Assembly: GCA_017523995.1 (NCBI GenBank) | Contig: JAFWUX010000097.1 | Location: 1 to 64,000, forward strand | Origin: Oscillospiraceae bacterium | Lineage (GTDB): Bacteria; Bacillota_A; Clostridia; Oscillospirales; Ruminococcaceae | Reading direction: 5' to 3' | Length of the DNA stretch: 64,000 nucleotides | Shown here: piece after piece, positions 35,478 to 43,556 of the stretch | How positions within the stretch are numbered: position 1 is the first letter of the stretch | How the letters are laid out: each line of letters begins with the position of its first letter | Position numbers and translations under genes: made by a program | The notes under the pieces: generated by a model | Database searches by the model: none | What the model was told of the DNA's origin: nothing | What the model saw: only the letters and a program-made list of their open reading frames with translations

Positions 35478-35526
35478 GGGGTAAATTGTGTTTTCTGATA
35501 ATTTTTGCAATTTGCGGAATTTCCTC

Positions 35527-35555
35527 TTGACATTTTCGTAACTTTGTGCTATAAT
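35527..35555 (+). promoter_or_regulatory. Promoter of tRNA-Pro
   Basis: TTGACA (35527-35532), 17-base spacer, TATAAT (35550-35555). Confidence 0.85.
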
Positions 35556-35597
35556 AGCAAGGCAGTCAGGAAAACAAAGACTGCTGAAAACGAATAA

Positions 35598-35671
35598 CGA
35601 GGTGTGGCTCAGTTTGGTAGAGCGCTGCGTTCGGGACGCAGAGGCCGCAGGTTCAAGTCCTGTCACCTCGA
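35598..35671 (+). tRNA. tRNA-Pro (anticodon CGG)
   Basis: Acceptor CGAGGTG/CACCTCG, D arm GCTC...GAGC, anticodon stem CTGCG/CGCAG with loop TTCGGGA giving CGG, T arm GCAGG-TTCAAGT-CCTGT. CCA is not encoded. Confidence 0.93.
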
Positions 35672-35680
35672 CTCAAAAGG

Positions 35681-35710
35681 AATCTCTCCGCAATGCGGGG
35701 AGATTTTTTT
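35681..35710 (+). terminator. Rho-independent terminator after tRNA-Pro
   Basis: AATCTCTCCGC pairs with GCGGGGAGATT around AAT, followed by a run of T. Confidence 0.85.
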
Positions 35711-35832
35711 ATGCACGGTAAAACTCAGATGTTTCGTCATTTTCTTTTTTCGTGAGATTTTTTTGCAGCGCATTGTAACCTGCGCGGGTGCGGTGCTGTC
35801 ATTTCTGTTGGAACGCAAAGGAGGTGAAACAA

Positions 35833-36390
35833 TTGGAGGACAGTCAGATTCTGGATCTGTTTGCTGCACGCGACGAGCGCGCACTCGCGGCGGCAAAGAC
35901 GCAGTATGAAAACGGCTGCTTTCAGATTGCTCTGCGCATCCTGCGGCGCCGTGAGGACGCTGAGGAGGCAATCAATGATATGTGGCTGAAAATCTGGCAG
36001 TCGATTCCGCCGGCGAGACCGGAGAATCTGTTTGCTTATCTTTCAGCCGCTGCACGAAATTGCGCACTGAACAAGCTTGCAATGCGCAATACCGAAAAAC
36101 GCGGCAGCGGGGAATATCCGGCGGCGCTGGAGGAGCTCTCGGAGTGTCTGCCCTCCGGTGAAAATCCGGAGCAGACAGTGGACGCACGGCTGCTGCGGGA
36201 GGCGATCAGCGTGTTTCTGGAAAGCCTTGCCGCCGAATCGCGCATGATTTTTGTCGAGCGCTATATGCGGCTCAGTCCGGTTTCGGAAATCGCTGAAAAA
36301 TACGGCATCTCGGTCAGCAAGGTGAAGGTCACACTGCTGCGGACGCGCAGAAAACTGAAATCCTATCTTAAAAAGGAGGAATGGATATGA
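35833..36390 (+). CDS. ECF-type RNA polymerase sigma factor
   Basis: A 185-residue sigma factor with region 2 (about 20-85: EDAEEAINDMWLKIWQSIPP, ENLFAYLSAAARNCALNKL) and region 4 (about 125-180: FVERYMRLSPVSEIAEKYGI, VSKVKVTLLRTRRKL). I place the start at TTG 35833 because AAGGAGGTGA, a near-perfect anti-16S match, ends 5 bases before it; ATG 35788 lies upstream of that site. Its stop overlaps the ATG of the next gene (ATGA, 36387-36390), the normal arrangement of an ECF sigma factor and its membrane regulator. Confidence 0.88.
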   Translation: MEDSQILDLFAARDERALAAAKTQYENGCFQIALRILRRREDAEEAINDMWLKIWQSIPPARPENLFAYLSAAARNCALNKLAMRNTEKRGSGEYPAALEELSECLPSGENPEQTVDARLLREAISVFLESLAAESRMIFVERYMRLSPVSEIAEKYGISVSKVKVTLLRTRRKLKSYLKKEEWI

Positions 36391-37556
36391 AATCTGAGGA
36401 ACTTCTTGATGCGATCATGCATCAGGATACGAAATATCTTGACGAAGCGGATGCGGGCGCATCGACGGCGTTTGCATCCCGGAAAATGATCCGGCTCATT
36501 CCTGCGATGTCGGCAGCGGCTGCTGGATTCGCGGCTCTGATCGGTCTGGGCGGCTTTCTGCTGCACAGCCGCGATCTGACCATGCAGAGCAGCAGTGCGG
36601 ATTCCATCGTGCTGCAGCAGGAGACAACGGCTGTCACTGTTACACAGATGAACGTCACACAGCCTGCTGCTGCCTCTGCCGCTGCGGAAACAGGGACATC
36701 GGGCGCAGTGGTTACAACAACCGCTTTGGTCTCCGGAACCGACGCAGCAACCGCGGTGAGAACATCCGCGGAGACAACGGCAGCCCTCTCCGGAACAGAA
36801 TCCGCTGAGACAACCGCTGCCGAACCGGAAACGCAGCGCAATCCTGCCGGTGACTTTGATCTCGACGGCAGACTGACACAGGCGGATATTCTGCTTGCCT
36901 CGATGATGATGTCGCTGGAGAAATCGGGCACCGATCTCAGTCTGCTGCCGCTGACAGAGGCACAGATGCAGCAGGCGGATATCATTCCGGATTCTGTGCA
37001 CCAGAACGGCCCGCTTTCCGAGGCGGAGCGGGATGCACTCTATCAGACTGTGACACTGATCCGGCACTGCGGCTTTCCGGAGCTGACGATTCCGGATTAT
37101 CTTGCGGATCAGGCGCGGTATGATGCGGTCTGTCAGCAGTGGCTCGCAGACAGGAATGCAGCGCGGATCAAAGCAGGCATTGAGCAGATCGACTGGGCTG
37201 CATACGGCTTTTCGCATACCCCGACCTATGAGGAATTCTGTGACATGACATCGCTGAATATGGAGGAGAAACTGGACGGCAAGGGCTTTCTCAACATCTG
37301 GAATCAGCTCTCTGACCGAAAGTGGGAGACGCTCTCAGAGGAGGAGCAGTTCGATATCACAGCGGAGTGCATGCGGCTCCGGCATATTCCCGATGCGGAA
37401 GAAGGAGCGGTGCTGCCGTCAAATACTATGATTCAGAATTATATCTTCTCGCTGCAGCATCGCGATGAGCCGGGCGCTTATGAGGACTATACCGGTGAGA
37501 CAGAACCGCCGGCATGGGACGCGGTCTACGCGCTGATCGAATCCGCGAAGGGATAA
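36387..37556 (+). CDS. Putative membrane regulator of the ECF sigma factor with a dockerin-type calcium loop
   Basis: A 389-residue protein. A short cytoplasmic part (1-34) could bind the sigma factor, followed by one membrane helix (about 35-60, LIPAMSAAAAGFAALIGLGG), a Thr/Ala-rich extracellular stalk (about 65-150), one complete EF-hand/dockerin loop (DFDLDGRLTQAD, about 156-167) and a helical sensor-like domain (about 185-389). ATG 36387 has AAAGGAGG 7 bases before. The sigma/anti-sigma pairing is inferred from the overlap and topology. The last 118 bp of this locus are repeated exactly at 43232-43349. Confidence 0.7.
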   Translation: MKSEELLDAIMHQDTKYLDEADAGASTAFASRKMIRLIPAMSAAAAGFAALIGLGGFLLHSRDLTMQSSSADSIVLQQETTAVTVTQMNVTQPAAASAAAETGTSGAVVTTTALVSGTDAATAVRTSAETTAALSGTESAETTAAEPETQRNPAGDFDLDGRLTQADILLASMMMSLEKSGTDLSLLPLTEAQMQQADIIPDSVHQNGPLSEAERDALYQTVTLIRHCGFPELTIPDYLADQARYDAVCQQWLADRNAARIKAGIEQIDWAAYGFSHTPTYEEFCDMTSLNMEEKLDGKGFLNIWNQLSDRKWETLSEEEQFDITAECMRLRHIPDAEEGAVLPSNTMIQNYIFSLQHRDEPGAYEDYTGETEPPAWDAVYALIESAKG

Positions 37557-37560
37557 AGGT
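37443..37560 (+). repeat. 118-bp direct repeat, left copy
   Basis: The end of the membrane regulator gene (coding IFSLQHRDEPGAYEDYTGET and on to the stop) plus 4 bases is identical to 43232-43349. The two copies flank the dockerin/LRR gene. Confidence 0.9.
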
Positions 37561-37742
37561 GTATCCGACGGATTTGTAAGGGGGCGCTGTCCCTAATTTT
37601 ATTATACACAAAGAACATTCCATCAGCGGATTGCTGCTTTCTTTATGCGGATTGGTGTTTTCCTTACCGTGAAACGATGTTTTCCTTTCGGCGGATTGAT
37701 GCTTGCCGGAGCGCGGAATAATCATTTTTTATTGTTTTTGTT

Positions 37743-37946
37743 GATGTTACGCGAGTTTTATTTGACCTGAAAAGAGACGATACACATCTATATTCAGATA
37801 TCTGCGAAAGATAACGTAAAACAGTCAAGGCTGAGGTCAAGGAGCGCATGTTTTTTCCCTATCATCATGTGCCGGATCCGGATAAACATAGTTTGTTCTT
37901 CATTCGTATTTTGTATGGTGTTCAGGATGTGGCTGATTTGCTTTGA
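37743..37946 (+). pseudogene. Possible remnant of a RelE/ParE-family toxin
   Basis: The frame reads DVTRVLFDLKRDDTHLYSDI, CER, stop, RKTVKAEVKERMFFPYHHVP, DPDKHSLFFIRILYGVQDVA, DLL. The last 25 residues resemble the C-terminal strand and helix of RelE/ParE toxins. The in-frame TAA and the missing start argue for decay. No antitoxin is visible. Confidence 0.35.
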
Positions 37947-37977
37947 TATACGCAGGAAATCCAAAGAAAAATGAAAA

Positions 37978-38013
37978 GACCGCCTCAGGGGATTGTTTTC
38001 CTCTGGGGCGGTC
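37978..38013. terminator. Terminator hairpin
   Basis: GACCGCCTCAGGGGA pairs with TCCTCTGGGGCGGTC, apart from one A-C mismatch, around TTGTTT. Confidence 0.65.
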
Positions 38014-38126
38014 ACTTTGTTTGTGAATGCCGACGGCACGCTTTACACCTTGATTATAATGTAGTAGGTTTGTTGCTGTTTATCATTTTTTACTGCGGAT
38101 CAGGCTTATGCCAATGCTGTTAATCA

Positions 38127-41100
38127 TCATTTGGAAGCAGGAAATTTGTCAAAGAAATGTGCACAATATTTCAGGATCAGGATCGTATCATCCAAAGTCA
38201 GATTATTGTCTCCGTTGACATCAGCATTCAATTTGCCAAGACTTGAGATTTTTGCACTCGAATCTTGAGCAATCAGGCGTGCAAGCAAAACCGCATCACT
38301 GACATCAACGAAGTTATCGCCGTTCACATCGCCGGCGAAAAAGCCTTCAGGTCTTTCAGATGCAGCATTACCGGATATGATAAGCTGTGCCGGTTCAGAA
38401 ATTAAGGTGTATGCTTTACCGCTGTCATCTGTTACAACACAGCGATACAACCAGCCGTTCTGCTTGTCAGTTGTCTGTATTACGATTTCATCCTCTGTGC
38501 AGTCAGTATCTGTCCAGGTGCTGCCGTTATCTGCGGAATACTGCCACTGATAATGCAGCGCATACTTGCCGGCTGCTGCAACATAGAAGATTGCTTTTTC
38601 GCCGGCCTTCGTTTCACAATTTACCGGCTGTACAAACATTACGATCGGATTTGCTGTCTTTTCAGCATTCAGCAGCACAGCATTATGGTCTTTGGTGATC
38701 GTGATGTTCGCCCAATCCTCATTTTCACCGATCAATTCTGCCGTTTCAAGCTTTGCAGCTTTCTGTTCTTGACTGTATGTAAATATGTTCTTCTGAACAT
38801 CACTTTCATAGCACGGAATTGTAACGGATTTGAGCATGGACATATCCTTTAAAAATCCGGAATTAGCCTGATCATAGTTTACCAGAGCGATATGGGACAG
38901 GCAGTTTGGAACATAACCGTCTGCGTTACTAAATGAAGTTGTGCAAACCATTGTCATACTATCCGGATATGTTCGTTTTTGTGTGAAAAACATACCGATA
39001 TGATTCAACCCAAGATTTGACCCCGGTATGTTCCGAATATCCATAGAATACAGTGTGAAATCTTCAATCATCGGGCAATTATTGAACAGATAGACTCCAC
39101 ATTCTGCGATTCCATCACCAAGCACTGCTTTTTTAATTGAAACACAATTATCAAAAACAGATTCACCAAGATTTAGACGCTTGTTTGTGACAGATTGATT
39201 TGCTTCATCCGTTATCTGCTCCGAATAGCCCGGAATGTATACAGAATTGATACCGTTGCATTTAGAAAAGGCGTATCGGTTGATCTTTGTCATGCTTTTC
39301 GGGATGAGCAGATCACCAAATGCCAGATTGGAACAATTCTCAAATGCATTCTCTTCAATTTGCTCAAGTGTATTCGGCAAATAATTGACAGGATAATCTG
39401 CAAACTTGATCTCATGCAGATTTTTGCAGCCGCCAAATGCATGTTGATCGATTGAAGCGACAGCATCCTTACAGGTTACGGATTCCAGATTGTACATGTT
39501 ATGGAAATAATAAGGCAGAATCTCTGTTCCGCCAAGAACAGTAATATGCTTTAATGAATTCGGAACAAACCGGTAAGTCATAGGTCCGCCGCTTGCCTGC
39601 CAGCTTTCAACCTGATACATACCGTTAATTCCTGGGACTTCTGCTCGGTCAAAATAAGAAAACATGCGTGTATCGCCGTAGTCCGCTGTGACGGTTGCAA
39701 AAGCGGGAATCGTCAGGTCTTCCAGTGCGGTGCACTTTGAAAACACCCAGCTTCCGACTTCCGTCATACCAACTGTTAGAACCGCTTTTGTCATTGAAGT
39801 GCATTCGGAAAATGCATAACTGCCAAGGGATGGAGCACACCCCTCCGGTATGGTCAGGGAAGTAATACCTTTGCAGCCGCTGAATGCACCGGAACCTATC
39901 GCGGTGACAGACTCCGGAAGTGTCAGATTTCCGAAGGCAGCTTTTTCACAGCCGCGGAAAGCCGAACTGCCGATTTCTGTGATCTTGCGCGGCAGTACAA
40001 ATTCGGATGCGGCATCATCAGCCGGCTCTTTCCAGTCAATCGGTAATTCCTGCACCAGATAGGAGCTTCTCATATTGGAGGCGCCCGTAAACAGATTTTT
40101 ACCGATGTTTTCAATTACCAGACCATTTACGGGATCCGTTTCTCTGAAGTAGACCTTTTTGATGCGCGTTGGGTCTTTAAAAGGACTGCTATCAAAATCT
40201 TTCATTCTGCCGTGTCCCGCAATCAAAAGCGTGCCGTCATCATACAGAACGTAGGAGATACCAGTCGGATAGGTTCTGACAAGTTGACCGTTCTCATTCT
40301 TTACGACTACACCTTCATTTGCACTCAGCCAGCCCGTTTCAATATCTTTTTTAATATTTTTCGGGAGCGTTGTTGTGGTTGTTGTTGTTGTTGTCGTGAC
40401 AGGCTTTGCGGTTGTTGTCACAACGGGCGGATCGGAACGCGTAAGATCCTTTAAGCTCACTTTTCCGTCTTTGGCCTGCTGAAGATGAATATACACATAC
40501 TCTCGTTCGTTCGCCTGGCTCTTAGAAAATGACTTGCTGTTAATGATAACCTCATCATCGCAAGAGAGCTGATAAACGATGTTTGCTCCTTTTTTGCAAT
40601 AGAGCGTCAACGGATTACCATTCACAGGGAACTCCATGTCGGATACTTTGATGACACAATTGCCGGGATTTACCGATTTGCCGTCTTGATTCGTGCAGTC
40701 GATATGGAACTCAAGGGCGTAATTATTATTCTCACATTCGCCGATATCAAAATCCCATTTCCCGTTATAATAGGAACCATGGGCTTTTAGAAAAGGAATT
40801 TCAAACTCGTGTAAAGCAACCGGTATCCCTTTTCCCAATAACGTTATCTTCACGCTTGGTACGAAATAAAACGAAATCAGAGCTGTTGCACAAAAGTCAC
40901 AAGCATGGCAGGCATCATCATCGATCTTTGCCGTGAACACAGTAGAATTGCCCGCTGTTCGGCTTAATTCAAATGTTCCTTCCACTTTGATTCTTAAGCC
41001 GAATGTCAATTCAAAACCAACAGAAAACACAGCAACGAAACTTATACCAACTCCGACAGACAATTCAAATTCCAAAGTTCCGGTCAATGTTATTTTTGTT

Positions 41101-42623
41101 GCTCTAAGCGGGCGAATGGTATTGAATTCGCTTTCGGTATCACAAGGGATCATCCAGAATTTTGTTGTAAAGATAGAATGATAGTTGTAATCTGCTTGGA
41201 GTGTAACGGCTAATTCTCCGGAAATTTTAAAATGCACAGCCAGATCGACATATACAGCAATACCAGACACACCCAGGGGAATTACAATATATCCCAACGG
41301 GTAGTCGAATACAGTGGTTGTTGTATCGTTAATCAGGTGCTTCACTTTATCTATGGCTCCCGCAGTATTGTTCCACTTAGTAGCTTTCTCACCATTCTCA
41401 TACCCGCCTGTAACATCTCCTGTTAAGTGGAAATCTGCATTCAACTCAGTGTATTCTTTTTCGTCTTCTTTATAATATTTAACTTTCGGAACGATTTCCA
41501 AGGTTCCTGAAAAAGTTAAACTGAAGTCGGTTTTATCGCTGGCAAACTTAATATGAGCTACAACACCGTCATCTGTTGTTTCCAGATAAAACGGTGCATC
41601 ATCCGGATTATCTCTGAGATCTTCTGTCGGGACACCGATTGCGCCGCCATCCGGCCGCACCATCTGAGTGGCGTGGGGAAGTGCCTGTGTCGGCGGCGTG
41701 TATGTCGGTTCACGCGTGACACCGGCATCAGTACCTGCAGCCGCTTCAATTTTGATAAAGTCAAACATATCCGCGATGTCAGAGTCGCCGGTAATGGTCG
41801 CAGTATCACCGTCAATGGTAATATTTGCAATCTTTGTTGCAATAATATCATAGGCATTCGGCTGAATAAAGAAATAATCGTCTTTCTTCAGACCGCTGAT
41901 TTCCTCAGTGATATCGCTGAATACGAACACATTATTGTCATAATCAGCAGATACAAGAACATTTGCTGTTTCGGTTGTCTCGGCAATAACAGTTTCATCG
42001 CACAGGACAAGGAAGTTCGTATCTTCGTTTTCATCCAGATTGATGACCTTCTTATCCGGGAAATCTTCCATGTCTGTCTGGGCAATCTCCTGCAATTCTT
42101 TCGTGTACTCCGCAATCTGATAGGTATTACTTAAAATTTTGCCGTTGGTATCTGTCAGCATCGCGCGTACAAAATAATACTCTGGGAGCAGATCGAGGTC
42201 AGCTTGGAGTATTGTATCAGTATTTGATCCTGCTCCGATAATCGTTTCGACCTCTTGTACAATATCACCTGTCTCCTCATCTACAAATACAACGACGGCC
42301 TGACAGATATTTGTCTGAGTCGATGAAACAACAATGCTGCCTGTCAGATTATCAAAACCAAGATTGCTGATCGAAAAGATTTCTTCGCTTGGCGAAGTTG
42401 CTGAAAGATTATTGGCAAAGTTATTTGAATCAGACTTCGATATAGAATCTGCAACAAAAGAACCGACAGAGTTTGTTCCTTTCACCTGAACCTGCTGCTT
42501 TACAGCTGGCTGATCCGGCATTGCAGCCGGTGCTTCCGTTTTTATGCCCGGATAGCAATCGGTCATGAGCATAGTGAAACACATCACTGTACTCACAAGG
42601 GCTGATAAACATTTCTTGATCAT
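38127..42623 (-). CDS. Large secreted LRR (BspA-type) protein with Ig-like module and dockerin
   Basis: A 1,498-residue exported protein, more AT-rich than its neighbours. Signal peptide (1-~25); N-terminal beta-rich regions (about 50-330 and 340-720) including a long hydrophobic beta stretch (GTLEFELSVGVGISFVAVFS) and a CHACDFC cysteine cluster; a Thr-rich linker (about 734-752); BspA-type leucine-rich repeats (about 815-1305; EIGSSAFRGCEKAAFGNLTL, SVTAIGSGAFSGCKGITSLT); an Ig-like domain (about 1325-1412); a type I dockerin (about 1430-1493; GDVNGDNFVDVSDAVLLARL). GGAGGAG lies 5 bases before the start. Likely a substrate- or cell-binding component carried by a cellulosome; no catalytic domain was recognised. 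It sits between two 118-bp direct repeats. Confidence 0.82.
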   Translation of the reverse strand: MIKKCLSALVSTVMCFTMLMTDCYPGIKTEAPAAMPDQPAVKQQVQVKGTNSVGSFVADSISKSDSNNFANNLSATSPSEEIFSISNLGFDNLTGSIVVSSTQTNICQAVVVFVDEETGDIVQEVETIIGAGSNTDTILQADLDLLPEYYFVRAMLTDTNGKILSNTYQIAEYTKELQEIAQTDMEDFPDKKVINLDENEDTNFLVLCDETVIAETTETANVLVSADYDNNVFVFSDITEEISGLKKDDYFFIQPNAYDIIATKIANITIDGDTATITGDSDIADMFDFIKIEAAAGTDAGVTREPTYTPPTQALPHATQMVRPDGGAIGVPTEDLRDNPDDAPFYLETTDDGVVAHIKFASDKTDFSLTFSGTLEIVPKVKYYKEDEKEYTELNADFHLTGDVTGGYENGEKATKWNNTAGAIDKVKHLINDTTTTVFDYPLGYIVIPLGVSGIAVYVDLAVHFKISGELAVTLQADYNYHSIFTTKFWMIPCDTESEFNTIRPLRATKITLTGTLEFELSVGVGISFVAVFSVGFELTFGLRIKVEGTFELSRTAGNSTVFTAKIDDDACHACDFCATALISFYFVPSVKITLLGKGIPVALHEFEIPFLKAHGSYYNGKWDFDIGECENNNYALEFHIDCTNQDGKSVNPGNCVIKVSDMEFPVNGNPLTLYCKKGANIVYQLSCDDEVIINSKSFSKSQANEREYVYIHLQQAKDGKVSLKDLTRSDPPVVTTTAKPVTTTTTTTTTTLPKNIKKDIETGWLSANEGVVVKNENGQLVRTYPTGISYVLYDDGTLLIAGHGRMKDFDSSPFKDPTRIKKVYFRETDPVNGLVIENIGKNLFTGASNMRSSYLVQELPIDWKEPADDAASEFVLPRKITEIGSSAFRGCEKAAFGNLTLPESVTAIGSGAFSGCKGITSLTIPEGCAPSLGSYAFSECTSMTKAVLTVGMTEVGSWVFSKCTALEDLTIPAFATVTADYGDTRMFSYFDRAEVPGINGMYQVESWQASGGPMTYRFVPNSLKHITVLGGTEILPYYFHNMYNLESVTCKDAVASIDQHAFGGCKNLHEIKFADYPVNYLPNTLEQIEENAFENCSNLAFGDLLIPKSMTKINRYAFSKCNGINSVYIPGYSEQITDEANQSVTNKRLNLGESVFDNCVSIKKAVLGDGIAECGVYLFNNCPMIEDFTLYSMDIRNIPGSNLGLNHIGMFFTQKRTYPDSMTMVCTTSFSNADGYVPNCLSHIALVNYDQANSGFLKDMSMLKSVTIPCYESDVQKNIFTYSQEQKAAKLETAELIGENEDWANITITKDHNAVLLNAEKTANPIVMFVQPVNCETKAGEKAIFYVAAAGKYALHYQWQYSADNGSTWTDTDCTEDEIVIQTTDKQNGWLYRCVVTDDSGKAYTLISEPAQLIISGNAASERPEGFFAGDVNGDNFVDVSDAVLLARLIAQDSSAKISSLGKLNADVNGDNNLTLDDTILILKYCAHFFDKFPASK

Positions 42624-43231
42624 TCATACTCCTCCTGTAATTTGATTTTTTCGGTATTTTCAAAAAATGCCGATTTACGATAGTATTCTTTTATTCATGT
42701 GTTTTGCTGCTTTGAACATCTCATAGCTTTTGAGAAGAAACCGACGTGCTTGCCCTGTTGTTTCAAAATAGGAATCACTTTTTCTGTGCTGACGGTTTCA
42801 ATCAGGCGTTTTTTTGTGTGTTCTCCCGCGGAGTATTGGACAGGGATTATCTATTCCTGTTCCTGAAGTTGCTGATATTTTTCTTGCGGCTCTGCGATTT
42901 TACAATGCTGGATCACATCCTTTAGGAAATATAATAACCATATGGTTCAGGAATGGCTAGAAACCGGAAACGAGAAAATGGATGGGGTTGACGGGTGCTG
43001 TATTTCTGTATCATTTCAAGCTATGTCATTGCGATCCCCCCTTTGATGCGTTTTGGATTCCTATCTGCTGATTTGCTTTTCTGCCCGGTAATTATGATAA
43101 TATATTTATTATATCACATCCATCTGTAAATTTCAATACGTATCGTGAATTAGCATGAAGAAGTTTAGATTCATATATGATGAAGAAAATCAGAACCTGA
43201 TTTAAGGTGCGGGTTTTCGAGTTGGATATAA
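42624..43231. other. Gap with a weak decayed reading frame
   Basis: The minus-strand frame 42695-42946 reads KDVIQHCKIAEPQEKYQQLQ, EQE, stop, IIPVQYSAGEHTKKRLIETV, STEKVIPILKQQGKHVGFFS and ends after SKQQNT. It looks like protein but has an internal TAG (42851-42853) and no start; I cannot name it. Nothing else convincing is present. Confidence 0.35.
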
Positions 43232-43349
43232 ATCTTCTCGCTGCAGCATCGCGATGAGCCGGGCGCTTATGAGGACTATACCGGTGAGACAGAACCGCCG
43301 GCATGGGACGCGGTCTACGCGCTGATCGAATCCGCGAAGGGATAAAGGT
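43232..43349 (+). repeat. 118-bp direct repeat, right copy (3' fragment of the regulator gene)
   Basis: It is identical to 37443-37560 and encodes the same last residues (…YALIESAKG and stop), but here without the rest of the gene. It is followed by ATCTGCGATGCATTTGTAA, a diverged version of what follows the left copy. Confidence 0.9.
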
Positions 43350-43500
43350 ATCTGCGATGCATTTGTAATTGGGACTGTTAGCCCTTTAGAATCCCATTTA
43401 TGCATAATATAGAATGAATCCGCCAAATCTGCGTAATTGCGTTGATTTGGCGGATTATCCATATCATGATATCAACATGGGGTCTGGGGTCAACGCCCCA
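43345..43500. repeat. Intergenic mosaic repeat, copy 5
   Basis: It contains GGGACTGTTAGCCCTTTAGA, ATCCCATTTATGCATAA, the hairpin AATCCGCCAAATC (43417-43429)/GATTTGGCGGATT (43444-43456) and GGGGTCTGGGGTC...CCCC, the same modules as copy 1. Confidence 0.55.
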
Positions 43501-43514
43501 GCCGGAAGCAACTG

Positions 43515-43555
43515 AAAAAACATGCTCCGCCTGAGAAAGCAGAGCATGTTTTTTT
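43515..43555 (-). terminator. Terminator of the DUF2079 gene
   Basis: AACATGCTC (43519-43527) pairs with GAGCATGTT (43542-43550), with A and T runs on the two sides. Confidence 0.8.
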
Positions 43556-43556
43556 G

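Larger units (their letters stand above)
37557..38126. other. Gene-free gap with a RelE/ParE-like toxin remnant
   Basis: The gap starts with part of the mosaic repeat (TCCGACGGATTTGTAAGGG). The plus-strand frame 37743-37946 contains VPDPDKHSLFFIRILYGVQD and ends VADLL; the ILYG-QD-LL ending is typical of RelE/ParE toxins, but the frame is cut by a TAA before RKTVKAEVKE. A terminator follows at 37978. Confidence 0.45.

Noticed and set aside
42695..42946. Minus-strand frame with protein-like text
   Set aside because: It has an internal TAG, no start codon and no family I recognise; kept only as a note on the gap.
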